Source: Microlunatus elymi (GTDB lineage: Bacteria > Actinomycetota > Actinomycetes > Propionibacteriales > Propionibacteriaceae). Taken from it: a stretch of 64,000 nt of DNA. The notes under the pieces are model-generated. The model searched no databases. It was not told the DNA's origin and was given only the letters and a program-made list of their open reading frames with translations. The position numbers were made by a program, and so were the translations under genes. The stretch is taken from NCBI RefSeq assembly GCF_007362775.1, contig NZ_CP041692.1, forward strand, positions 2,356,001 through 2,420,000. The letters are read 5' to 3'. Shown piece by piece: positions 27,771 through 35,946 of the stretch (position 1 is its first letter; each line of letters starts with the position of its first letter).

Positions 27771-27845
27771 CCTGAGATTGCGGACGCAGTTGCCGAATCC
27801 GGGCTCGCCGAGGCCGAAATCACCCACTGCGTCCGCAATATCAGG
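27771..27845. repeat. Palindromic element I-a downstream of the first DUF559 gene
   Basis: The arms 27771-27790 and 27826-27845 are complementary at 19 of 20 positions, with core TGCGGACGCAGT / ACTGCGTCCGCA, around a 35-nt loop. It ends 46 bp from the stop of the DUF559 gene. A second copy lies on the other side of that gene. Confidence 0.8.
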
Positions 27846-27891
27846 ATCGTGGCGGTCGACGTCGATGGTCGGCCGCGGGGTCGTAGCTCGC

Positions 27892-28809
27892 TCACGGGCG
27901 GGCCGCCCGCTGCTGCGCGCGCCGGGCCATCGCCAACGCAGCACGGATCTGAGCTATCACGACCTGAGGATGGTCGCGGAGATCGACCCAGCTGAAGCGG
28001 AGGACGATCCAACCCGCCAGCACCAACGCATTCTGCCGCTGCCGATCGGACACGAACCGGGAAAGATCGGTCTGATGCTCCAGGCCGTCGATTTCCACAG
28101 CGACCTTCAGTGATCGAAAACAGACGTCGATGTAGTAGGTCAGTCCATTGATCAGCACCTTGCCGTTGCCGGTCCAACCTCGGATTCCGGCCCGGTGCAG
28201 AAGTTCGTGAGCATGCCGTTCCAACTCTCCCCAGGGCGAGTCGCGAGAGTCATCGAGCATTCGGCGACGGCGCGCATTCCCGGGGCGGCCGGGAGTGGCC
28301 GCGAGAGCGAGCTCGAGATCCGCCAGCGAGACCATGCGGCTGCGCAGCGCCTCGGCGATCACCTTGCCGCCGAGCTCGGGGACCAGATCGATCGCCGTCA
28401 TGGCCGGAGCGCACAGACGTAGAGTCCGCTCGCCGAAGAACGGCAGCTCGATCACCCAATCCGGATCGGGCCCACGTCGCGCGAATCTGTAACCCGACGC
28501 CATCGGTGCCCGGCCGCACCCGTGTGCCACCTCGATCTGCGGAACCGCGAGATCTGGCCAGAATGTCATCGACGCCGCCGCGCGTCCGACCACCACCGCG
28601 TCCGGTGACCAGGCCGGCACCGCCGCCAGCCGGGTTTCGAGCGACGTCGCGGCCTCGATCGGCGCATAGACCCCGGGTAGTAGCCGAGACAAGTGACCGG
28701 ATCGCATCAGGTGATCGATGCTCGAGCGCAGCCGCGGCCAATCCTGTCTGCGGATCAGGCCCCGGCGTCGGAGGATGTCGTTGACTTCGAGAGTCGCTGT
28801 AGTCGTCAC
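27892..28809 (-). CDS. AbiEi-like N-terminus with DUF559 endonuclease-like domain (copy 1)
   Basis: The 305-residue protein has a helical, winged-helix-like N-terminus (about 1-60, RSGHLSRLLPGVYAP) resembling AbiEi antitoxins, a middle region, and a DUF559 C-terminus (about 190-295) of the Vsr-like restriction fold. Candidate metal ligands are D228 (TYYIDVCF), E239 and D241 (VEIDG) and H245, with SDRQRQN and GWIVLRFSW after them. No toxin partner is adjacent. It is paralogous to the gene at 57518 (identical in stretches such as VVIAQIRAALA). Palindromic elements flank it on both sides. Nuclease activity is inferred. Confidence 0.82.
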   Translation of the reverse strand: MTTTATLEVNDILRRRGLIRRQDWPRLRSSIDHLMRSGHLSRLLPGVYAPIEAATSLETRLAAVPAWSPDAVVVGRAAASMTFWPDLAVPQIEVAHGCGRAPMASGYRFARRGPDPDWVIELPFFGERTLRLCAPAMTAIDLVPELGGKVIAEALRSRMVSLADLELALAATPGRPGNARRRRMLDDSRDSPWGELERHAHELLHRAGIRGWTGNGKVLINGLTYYIDVCFRSLKVAVEIDGLEHQTDLSRFVSDRQRQNALVLAGWIVLRFSWVDLRDHPQVVIAQIRAALAMARRAQQRAARP

Positions 28810-28861
28810 GTCCTACAATTCCGCCGTTTGCGCCGGAGTGACCGCCCCCCCACCGACACAT

Positions 28862-28902
28862 CTGTGGACAACCTCGGGCACGGATCGGGCTGTGGATAAC
28901 CG
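28862..28902 (-). promoter_or_regulatory. Paired TCCACAG motifs upstream of DUF559 copy 1
   Basis: Read toward the gene, CGGTTATCCACAG (complement of 28890-28902) is followed by GTTGTCCACAG (complement of 28862-28872). The first contains TTATCCACA, identical to a consensus DnaA box. The same pair with similar spacing precedes the paralogue at 57518. Confidence 0.55.
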
Positions 28903-28907
28903 ACAAA

Positions 28908-28984
28908 CCCTGAAACTGCGGACGCAGTCGTCGATTTTGGGGCGGTGATGGCGACCTGGCGCGACTGTGTCCGCAGAATCAGGG
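28908..28984. repeat. Palindromic element I-b upstream of the first DUF559 gene
   Basis: The arms 28908-28930 and 28962-28984 are complementary at 20 of 23 positions, with the same core TGCGGACGCAGT as the copy at 27771. It starts 98 bp before the DUF559 start codon and ends 22 bp before the -10 box of the next gene. Confidence 0.8.
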
Positions 28985-29018
28985 TTCGGTGCGGATGCCC
29001 GGCGTCTACCGTGTTCCG

Positions 29019-29543
29019 GTGGCTGATCTTGTCCCGGCGGATGTCCGGTTCCACCGGTCCTTCATCGAGGCGGCTCGGGAGGAACCCGGCGCAGCGAGTT
29101 ACCTCTTCACCGGTGATGAGAGCACCCTGGCCGATCCCGACGTCTTCGCCGACTACGTGGCCATGCTGCGGGCCGACGAGCTGGAAACCTCACCGCGACC
29201 GGACCTCTACGTCCCCGGCACGAACCTGTGGTGGGTCGAGGGCGACCGGTTCATCGGCCGGCTGGCGATCCGGCATCGGCTGAACGAGCGGCTACGGACC
29301 GGCGGCGGCCACATCGGCTACTGGATCCGGCCGTCGGAACGCCGCAGGGGCCACGCCGGCGCCGCCTTCCGCGCCGCGCTGCCGCGAGCCCACCGGCTCG
29401 GCATCGATCCGGCACTGGTCAGCTGCGACGCCGACAACGTCGGCTCCCGCAAGATCATCGAGAGCACCGGTGGAGTCTTCGAACGCCAGCTGGGCGAGCT
29501 GAGGCTCTACTGGGTGCCGACCGGGTCGGATCCGAGCCTCTGA
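29019..29543 (+). CDS. GNAT-family N-acetyltransferase
   Basis: The 174-residue protein has the acetyltransferase fold of the RimJ/L type: NLWWVEGDRFIGRLAIRH, GGHIGYWIRPSERRRGHAG (acetyl-CoA loop) and CDADNVGSRKIIESTGG near the end. GTG 29019 is chosen because TACCGT (29007-29012) lies 6 nt before it, a leaderless arrangement, and because conserved sequence begins at LVPADVRFH. GTG 28989 and ATG 28995 are in frame but would place the promoter inside the gene. Acceptor unknown. Confidence 0.82.
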   Translation: MADLVPADVRFHRSFIEAAREEPGAASYLFTGDESTLADPDVFADYVAMLRADELETSPRPDLYVPGTNLWWVEGDRFIGRLAIRHRLNERLRTGGGHIGYWIRPSERRRGHAGAAFRAALPRAHRLGIDPALVSCDADNVGSRKIIESTGGVFERQLGELRLYWVPTGSDPSL

Positions 29544-29664
29544 GCGGCAGCTGGCAGCAGTCGGAGCACAGCCTGACCCGTACGCGATTCTCCTCACACC
29601 CGCAGCGGGGCCGCCGTGTCAGCGGCGTCGGATGCCCGGTCACGACAGGTAAGCTCGGGCGATC

Positions 29665-30339
29665 GTGAGACGTCTCGGGCACTTCATCTTCGTCCGGCAT
29701 CGCCACAACTGGGCCCAGCTGATCCGGTTTGCGATTGTCGGCGGTTCCGGCGCGCTCGTGAACATGCTCGTGGTGGTGATCCTGAAGCGGGTCGGGCCGA
29801 ACTATCGAGACGTCTTCTTCGACCTGCCGTTCACCGACTTCAACGTCCGCTGGTACCACGTCATCGTCACCATCGCCTTCCTGGTGGCCAATCTGTGGAA
29901 CTTCGTCATCAACCGGCGTTGGACGTTCCGCACCACGCACCATTCGGCCTGGTACAGCGAATATCCGCCGTTCCTGGCGGTCGGTGCGATCGGCCAGGTG
30001 CTCAGCCTCGCCCTGGTCACCGCGCTGATCCATTCCGGATCGCCGATCTCGCTGCCGGACAGCGTCTTCGACGACTCCACCGGCCTGCGGACCAAGCTCT
30101 ACTGGGCGCAGCTGATCTCGATCGTGGTGGTCACTCCGGTCACCTTCCTGATCAACAAGTTCTGGACCTTCTCCGCGGCCCGGCACGGCAAGCAGTCGAA
30201 GCTGATGCCGATCGACCCGGAGATGGCCGAGGCCGAGGACAACGTCGCCGCCCTGCCGGATCGGACGGCCGCCACCGCGGCAGCCCCGTCGTCACCGGGC
30301 ACCCCGGCCGCCACCTCGGACAGCCGCGCTGCCGGCTGA
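29665..30339 (+). CDS. GtrA-like membrane protein
   Basis: The 224-residue protein has four hydrophobic segments with family motifs RFAIVGGSGALVNM, FLVANLWNFVINRRWTF and, in the last helix, TFLINKFWTF. GtrA-like proteins help flip polyprenyl-linked sugars for cell-wall polysaccharide decoration. The C-terminal about 40 residues are disordered and rich in Ala and Pro. GTG start; TAAGCT lies 9 nt before it. No glycosyltransferase is adjacent. Confidence 0.9.
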   Translation: MRRLGHFIFVRHRHNWAQLIRFAIVGGSGALVNMLVVVILKRVGPNYRDVFFDLPFTDFNVRWYHVIVTIAFLVANLWNFVINRRWTFRTTHHSAWYSEYPPFLAVGAIGQVLSLALVTALIHSGSPISLPDSVFDDSTGLRTKLYWAQLISIVVVTPVTFLINKFWTFSAARHGKQSKLMPIDPEMAEAEDNVAALPDRTAATAAAPSSPGTPAATSDSRAAG

Positions 30340-30400
30340 GGCGCCGGGACTCGCCGCGATCTCGGGGGCTTGCCTGGCCAGGAATGTCGGCGCCGCCGTT

Positions 30401-30406
30401 TAGAGT
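30401..30406 (+). promoter_or_regulatory. Possible -10 box before smc
   Basis: TAGAGT fits the TANNNT pattern about 130 nt before the smc start. No well-spaced -35 element is evident. Confidence 0.3.
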
Positions 30407-30539
30407 GAAACGACCTTCCCCACGGGACCCGACGACCATCGGGTTGCCGGCGTCATCTCGATTGCTGGCAAGCTATGGCCTCGGTCCGCAGTTGCAGGAC
30501 CCACGAGCAAAGTATTGACCAGATATGGGGAGCGTCGGC

Positions 30540-33500
30540 GTGTACCTCAAGAGCCTGACCCTCAAGGGCTTCAAGTCGTTCGCTTCGGCGACCACGCTGA
30601 ATTTCGAGCCCGGCATCACCTGTGTTGTCGGCCCGAACGGCTCCGGCAAGTCCAACGTCGTCGACGCCCTCAGCTGGGTGATGGGTGAGCAAGGCGCCAA
30701 GTCGTTGCGCGGCGGCAAGATGGAGGACGTCATCTTCGCCGGCACCTCCGGCCGGGCCCCGCTGGGACGGGCCGAGGTGGTGCTCACGATCGACAACACC
30801 GACGGCGCACTGCCGATCGACTACTCCGAGGTCACCATCAGCCGGACGATGTTCCGCAACGGCGGCTCCGAGTACGAGATCAACGGCAACAAGGCCCGGC
30901 TGCTGGACGTGCAGGAGCTGCTCAGCGATTCCGGCATCGGTCGGGAGATGCACGTCATCGTCGGCCAGGGCCAGCTGGACACCATCCTGCAGGCGACGCC
31001 GGAGATCCGCCGCGGCTTCATCGAGGAGGCCGCCGGCGTCCTGAAACACCGCAAGCGCAAGGAAAAGGCGCTGCGCAAGCTGGACGCCACCGAGACCAAC
31101 GTGAACCGGATCAACGATCTCGTCGCCGAGGTACGACGCCAGCTCAAGCCGCTCGGCCGGCAGGCCGAGGTCGCCCGCAAGGCGGCCGTGATCCAGGCCG
31201 AGGCCCGCGACGCCAAATCCCGGCTGCTGGCCGACGACCTGGTCCAGGCCACCCTGTCGTTGGAGAGCGATCTGGCCGACGAGGCGCAGTTGAAGGAGCG
31301 CCGGCAGAGCCTGGAGGAGCGGCTGGATGCCGCCCGGTCGACCGAGATCGAGGCCGAGGAGATCGTTCGCGCCCAGGTGCCGCGGCTGAATGCCGCCTCC
31401 GACGTCTGGTATTCGCTGGCCGGGCTGCGGGAGCGGGTGGCCTCCACGATCTCGATCGCGGCCGAACGGGTCCGCAACGCCGAGAATGACTCCGACGAGG
31501 AGCGCCCGGGTCGCGATCCGGAGCAGCTCGACGCCGAGGCCGAAGAGGTCCAGGCGCAGGAGGATGCACTGGAGACCGAGGTCGAGCTGAAGGCCGAAGC
31601 GCTGAGCGCGGCCACCGAGCAACGCACCGAGACCGAGGAGGCACACGCTGCCGAGGAGCAGCGGCTGGCCGCGCTGATCCGGGCCGCGGCCGACCGTCGC
31701 GAGGGTCTGGCCCGGCTCGGCGGACAGGTCAACTCGATGCGCAGCCGGGCCGAGGCTGCGGCGGACGAGATCGGCCGACTGACCGCTGCACTGGAGCAGG
31801 CCGAGCAACGTGCCGAGACCGCGGCCCGCGAGTTCACCGCGCTGGAGACCAAGGTTGCTTCGCTCGACGACGGCGAGTCCGACCTGGACGAGCAGCACGA
31901 GACGGCGAGTCGGCGACTGGACGAATTCGAGACCCAACTCGGCCGGCTGCGTACCGAGGAGGCGGCGGCCACCTCCGAGCGGGGAGCGCTGGCGGCCCGC
32001 CTCGAGGCACTCCAACTCGGGCTCAAACGCAAGGACGGTGCGGCCGCGCTGATGGCCGCCGACGAACAACTGGACGCACTGCTCGGTACGGTGGCAGCGC
32101 TGGTCAGCGTCGAACCGGGGTACGAGGCAGCAGTCTCGGCCGCCTTCGGTGCCGCCGCGGACGCGGTCGCGGTGACCGGACTGGATGCCGCCATCTCCGC
32201 CTTCGATCACCTGCGTGCCGATGACCTCGGCCGGGCCGGACTGCTGCTGGCGGGCGGGCCGCAGACCGAATCTCCGGCCGACTGGCCGACGCTGCCGGAC
32301 GGGGTCCGGTACGCCGCCGAGGTGGTGAGCTGCCGCGACGATCTGCGCCCGGCCGTCAATCGGGTGCTGCGCAAGGTCGCCGTCACCGACTCGCTGGCCC
32401 GCGCCCGCGAACTGGTCCGGGCGCTGCCCGACCTGACCGCGGTGACCCAGGACGCAGACCTATTGTCGGCCCACTTCGCGGCCGGCGGGTCGACCGCCCA
32501 GCCCAGCCTGATCGAGGTCCAGGCTGCGGTGGACGAGGCCGAGCAGAAACTCGCCGAGGTCACCCACACCTGCGAGCGGCTGAAATTCGCCCAGTCCGAG
32601 CTGACCGAGCAGTACGCCGATGCCGAGCAGCAGGTGGAGTACGCACTGGCCCGGCTGCACGAGTCCGACGCCCAGATGGCCGCGCTGGCCGAGGAGCTCG
32701 GCCAGCTCAATTCGGCTGCCCGATCCTCCCGGGACGAGGCGAATCGGCTGCAGAAGTCGATCGCCGAGGCGGAGCGGGCCCGGGAGGAGACGGCCGCCAA
32801 GCTTGAGGAGTTGGAGGCGCGGCTGGAGGCGGCCGGCGACGAGGACCTGGACGAGGAGCCCGATCCGGCAACCCGGGATCGGCTGGCCGAGGAGGCCCGG
32901 CTGGCCCGGGCCGCCGAGATGGAGGCCCGGCTCGCGCTGCGCACGGTGGAGGAGCGGGCCAGGGCGTTGTCCGGCCGGGCCGACGCCCTCCGGCGAGCCG
33001 CTGAGAACGAGCGTGCCGCCCGGGCGCGGGCGCAGGCCCGGCGCGAGCGGATGATCCGCGAGGCGAAGGTGGCGGCGGCGGTGCATCAGGCGGCGACCTA
33101 TCTGGCCGGTCGGGTGGAGAGCTCGATCGCGCTGGCCGCCGAGGAGCGGAGCGAGGCCGAGGCCGCCCGGGCCGAGGCGGAGGAGTCGCTGACCTCGGCC
33201 CGCCGGTCGGTCCGGGAGCTGGGGGCCGAGCTGGAGAAATTGGTCGACACCGTGCATCGCGACGAGATGGCCCGCGCGGAGCGGCGGATGCGGATCGAGA
33301 CGCTGGCCGAGAAGGCGATGACCGAGTTGGGGGTCGAGGCCGAGACGCTGATGCGTGACTTCGGTCCCGAGGTGCCGGTGCCGGTGCTGACCGATGCCGA
33401 CGGGAACGCGCTCGATCTGGAGAGTCTGCCCGCCGATCAGCGGCCCGAACCGGTCCCGTACGTGCGTGACGAGCAGGAGAAGCGGCTGCGCAAGGCGGGC

Positions 33501-34127
33501 CGCGCGCTCAACCAGCTGGGCAAGATCAACCCGCTGGCGTTGGAGGAGTATGCCGCGATGGAGGAGCGGCACGCGTTCCTGGCCGAGCAGGCCGAGGATC
33601 TGCGCAAGACCCGGGAGGACCTGCTGGCGATCATCGCCGACGTGGACGCCCGGGTGGAGCAGGTCTTCGCCGAGGCGTACGCCGATGTCGAGCGGGCGTT
33701 CAACCGCGTCTTCGCCCGGCTCTTCCCCGGCGGCGAGGGCAGCCTGGTGCTGACCGAGCCGGGCAACTGGCTGACCACCGGTGTCGACGTCAAGGCCCGG
33801 CCGGCCGGCAAGAAGGTCAGCCGGCTGTCGCTGCTGTCCGGCGGTGAGCGGTCGTTGGTGGCGGTCGCGTTCCTGGTGTCGTTGTTCATCGCCCGGCCGA
33901 GCCCGTTCTACATCCTGGACGAGGTCGAGGCGGCGCTGGACGACACCAACCTGGGCCGGCTGCTGGAGATCTACGAGGAGCTGCGGGAAAATTCTCAGCT
34001 GCTGGTGATCACCCACCACAAACGGACCATGGAGGTCGCCGACGCTCTCTACGGCGTGACCATGCGCGGCGACGGCGTCTCCGCGGTGATCAGTCAGCGG
34101 CTGCGTGATCAGGAGTCCGTCGCCTGA
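30540..34127 (+). CDS. smc: Chromosome segregation protein SMC
   Basis: The 1195-residue ATPase organises and segregates the chromosome as a dimer with ScpA/B. Walker A GPNGSGKS is at 31-38, a coiled coil follows, a hinge lies around 510-660 (VEPGYEAAVSAAFGAAADAV), a second coiled coil, then the signature SLLSGGERSLVAVAF near 1097 and Walker B FYILDEVEAALDD at about 1123. GTG 30540 is preferred over ATG 30525: it follows GGGGAG at 7 nt and gives the usual start VYLKSLTLKGFKSFA. It is followed by ftsY. Confidence 0.97.
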   Translation: MYLKSLTLKGFKSFASATTLNFEPGITCVVGPNGSGKSNVVDALSWVMGEQGAKSLRGGKMEDVIFAGTSGRAPLGRAEVVLTIDNTDGALPIDYSEVTISRTMFRNGGSEYEINGNKARLLDVQELLSDSGIGREMHVIVGQGQLDTILQATPEIRRGFIEEAAGVLKHRKRKEKALRKLDATETNVNRINDLVAEVRRQLKPLGRQAEVARKAAVIQAEARDAKSRLLADDLVQATLSLESDLADEAQLKERRQSLEERLDAARSTEIEAEEIVRAQVPRLNAASDVWYSLAGLRERVASTISIAAERVRNAENDSDEERPGRDPEQLDAEAEEVQAQEDALETEVELKAEALSAATEQRTETEEAHAAEEQRLAALIRAAADRREGLARLGGQVNSMRSRAEAAADEIGRLTAALEQAEQRAETAAREFTALETKVASLDDGESDLDEQHETASRRLDEFETQLGRLRTEEAAATSERGALAARLEALQLGLKRKDGAAALMAADEQLDALLGTVAALVSVEPGYEAAVSAAFGAAADAVAVTGLDAAISAFDHLRADDLGRAGLLLAGGPQTESPADWPTLPDGVRYAAEVVSCRDDLRPAVNRVLRKVAVTDSLARARELVRALPDLTAVTQDADLLSAHFAAGGSTAQPSLIEVQAAVDEAEQKLAEVTHTCERLKFAQSELTEQYADAEQQVEYALARLHESDAQMAALAEELGQLNSAARSSRDEANRLQKSIAEAERAREETAAKLEELEARLEAAGDEDLDEEPDPATRDRLAEEARLARAAEMEARLALRTVEERARALSGRADALRRAAENERAARARAQARRERMIREAKVAAAVHQAATYLAGRVESSIALAAEERSEAEAARAEAEESLTSARRSVRELGAELEKLVDTVHRDEMARAERRMRIETLAEKAMTELGVEAETLMRDFGPEVPVPVLTDADGNALDLESLPADQRPEPVPYVRDEQEKRLRKAGRALNQLGKINPLALEEYAAMEERHAFLAEQAEDLRKTREDLLAIIADVDARVEQVFAEAYADVERAFNRVFARLFPGGEGSLVLTEPGNWLTTGVDVKARPAGKKVSRLSLLSGGERSLVAVAFLVSLFIARPSPFYILDEVEAALDDTNLGRLLEIYEELRENSQLLVITHHKRTMEVADALYGVTMRGDGVSAVISQRLRDQESVA

Positions 34128-34412
34128 TCCGGCGGTCCGATCCGGGCCCCTGCTCACCGCCGAGCCGCTGAGCCGAGCCGGACCTTGCCGGTCTCGACCG
34201 GGCCGGCACTCCACCCGGCCGCCGCGACGTTCGCCCACTGTGGCCGACACGACAGCCGGTCCACGACCGAGTTCACCGTGTTCTTCGGCGACGGCTGGAA
34301 GAATCCTGACGTGCGGTCGGTGAGCGCAACGAACCGATCGCGGGCAGTACCTTCCCCCAACGCTCTGTGCTTGTCCCAACGACTCGCGTTGACTGTCTGA
34401 AAGGCCCCTGCA

Positions 34413-34643
34413 GTGATCGTTTACGTCCTCGCCATGATCGCGATTCTCGCGGTCGCCGCTGCTGTTGTCGGCCTGGTCATGGTCGGCATGGAAGGCCGCG
34501 GTCAGGATCGCGTACCACCGTGGCTCACCGCCAAACTCAACCGCGCCGCCAAGCATCTCAACGGTGAGGTCGAGCCGCCCGAAGCCTTCACTCGGGTGAT
34601 GGAGCGCCGGCACCACCGCGACCGCACTCCGGCCGGCCGCTGA
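34413..34643 (+). CDS. Small single-pass membrane protein
   Basis: The 76-residue product has one N-terminal transmembrane helix (VYVLAMIAILAVAAAVVGLV) and a basic cytosolic tail (LTAKLNRAAKHLNGEVEPP). GTG 34413 follows AAAGG. It lies between smc and ftsY, where an SRP- or membrane-related role would be plausible but is not shown. The 285-nt spacer before it holds nothing I can identify. Confidence 0.55.
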   Translation: MIVYVLAMIAILAVAAAVVGLVMVGMEGRGQDRVPPWLTAKLNRAAKHLNGEVEPPEAFTRVMERRHHRDRTPAGR

Positions 34644-34692
34644 CCCTGCCGCAACCGTCCGCCGTGATGCGTCGGCGAGCTGAGGTCGCCGT

Positions 34693-34698
34693 TAGGCT
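34693..34698 (+). promoter_or_regulatory. -10 box for a leaderless ftsY transcript
   Basis: TAGGCT ends 6 nt before GTG 34705, and there is no ribosome binding site. The same hexamer stands before recG. Confidence 0.5.
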
Positions 34699-34704
34699 GT
34701 CGCG

Positions 34705-35925
34705 GTGGATGCAACGATTCTCACCCTGCTGATCGCCGGAATCATCGTCGTCGTCGGCCTGGTCGCCGGCCTCGCGGTCGGGACCCGGCGGCGTACCCTG
34801 GGCAAGGCCCGTCGGACCGATGAACTGGATGCCGGCACCGATTCGACCGCCTCCGGTGCTGGCACGTCGGTGGTCGAGGCCGACGAGGCAGCGGCCGATG
34901 CGGGAGGCACCGCGACCCTCGAGCCGGAGGTCGCCGAGGGTGAGGTGGTCACCGAACAGGCCGTTCCGCCGGCCGAACCGGTGCCGACGATCGAGAAGCC
35001 GGAGGCGCCGGAGAGCCGGTTGGTCCGGCTGCGCCGCCGGCTCAGCGGTTCCAACAACGCGCTCAGCCGTGGTCTGCTCACCCTGTTGTCCCGGGACAAG
35101 ATCGACGAGGACACCTGGGAGGAGTTCGAGGACACCCTGCTCACCTCCGACCTCGGGGTGAAGCCGACCATGGAGTTGGTCGAGGCACTGCGCGCACGCC
35201 TCCGGGTGGAGGGGATCTCCGATCCGTCGAAGGCGCGCGGGGCGCTTCGCGAGGAGTTGATCAAGCTCGTCGATCCGAGCCTGAACCGGACGCTGGGGAC
35301 CACTCGGTCGCAGACTCCGGCGGTGGTGATGGTGGTCGGCGTGAACGGCACCGGCAAGACCACCACGGTGGGCAAGCTGGCCCGGGTGCTGGTGGCCGAG
35401 GACAAGGACGTGATGCTGGGCGCCGTCGACACCTTCCGCGCGGCGGCCGCCGATCAGCTGGAGACCTGGGGCAGCCGGGTGGGGGTGCCGACCATTCGTG
35501 GCGCCGAGGGGGCCGATCCGGCGAGTGTCGCCTTCGAGGCGGTGAAGGCCGGTATCGAGGCCGAGGCCGACGTGGTGCTGGTGGACACGGCCGGCCGGCT
35601 GCACACCAAGACCGGGCTGATGGACGAGCTGGGCAAGGTCAAGCGGGTGATCGAGCGGCAGGCTCCGGTCACCGAGGTGCTGCTGGTGCTGGACGCCACT
35701 ACCGGCCAGAACGGCATGACCCAGGCCCGGATCTTCGCCGAGGTGGTGGACATCACCGGCGTCGTGCTGACCAAGCTGGACGGTTCGGCCAAGGGCGGCA
35801 TCGTGATCCAGGTCCAGCGCGAACTCGGCGTCCCGGTCAAGCTGGTCGGGCTCGGTGAGGGCGTCGACGACCTCGCCCCGTTCGACGCCGAGCAGTTCGT
35901 GGACGCCCTGCTGTCGACCGACTGA
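34705..35925 (+). CDS. ftsY: Signal recognition particle receptor FtsY
   Basis: The 406-residue GTPase is the membrane receptor for SRP. An N-terminal hydrophobic segment (about 5-26) followed by an acidic A domain (about 40-105) fits actinobacterial FtsY. The NG domain has G1 GVNGTGKTTT at about 212-221, DTFRAAAADQL, DTAGRLHTK and TKLDGSAKGG. It pairs with Ffh, encoded 2 kb downstream. Its last codons are convergent with the antiporter gene. Confidence 0.97.
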   Translation: MDATILTLLIAGIIVVVGLVAGLAVGTRRRTLGKARRTDELDAGTDSTASGAGTSVVEADEAAADAGGTATLEPEVAEGEVVTEQAVPPAEPVPTIEKPEAPESRLVRLRRRLSGSNNALSRGLLTLLSRDKIDEDTWEEFEDTLLTSDLGVKPTMELVEALRARLRVEGISDPSKARGALREELIKLVDPSLNRTLGTTRSQTPAVVMVVGVNGTGKTTTVGKLARVLVAEDKDVMLGAVDTFRAAAADQLETWGSRVGVPTIRGAEGADPASVAFEAVKAGIEAEADVVLVDTAGRLHTKTGLMDELGKVKRVIERQAPVTEVLLVLDATTGQNGMTQARIFAEVVDITGVVLTKLDGSAKGGIVIQVQRELGVPVKLVGLGEGVDDLAPFDAEQFVDALLSTD

Positions 35926-35946
35926 GCCATGCTGCCGAGCCGGTCC

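Noticed and set aside
27892-28809. Complete AbiE-type toxin-antitoxin pair
   Set aside because: No AbiEii nucleotidyltransferase toxin lies on either side of the gene, nor beside the paralogue at 57518.
28862-28902. DnaA boxes as a replication origin
   Set aside because: Only one consensus box per site, no AT-rich unwinding region and no dnaA, dnaN or rpmH nearby.
32460-34616. A 718-codon minus-strand frame opposite smc
   Set aside because: It is antisense to the conserved SMC C-terminal half and consists of typical GC-shadow sequence.
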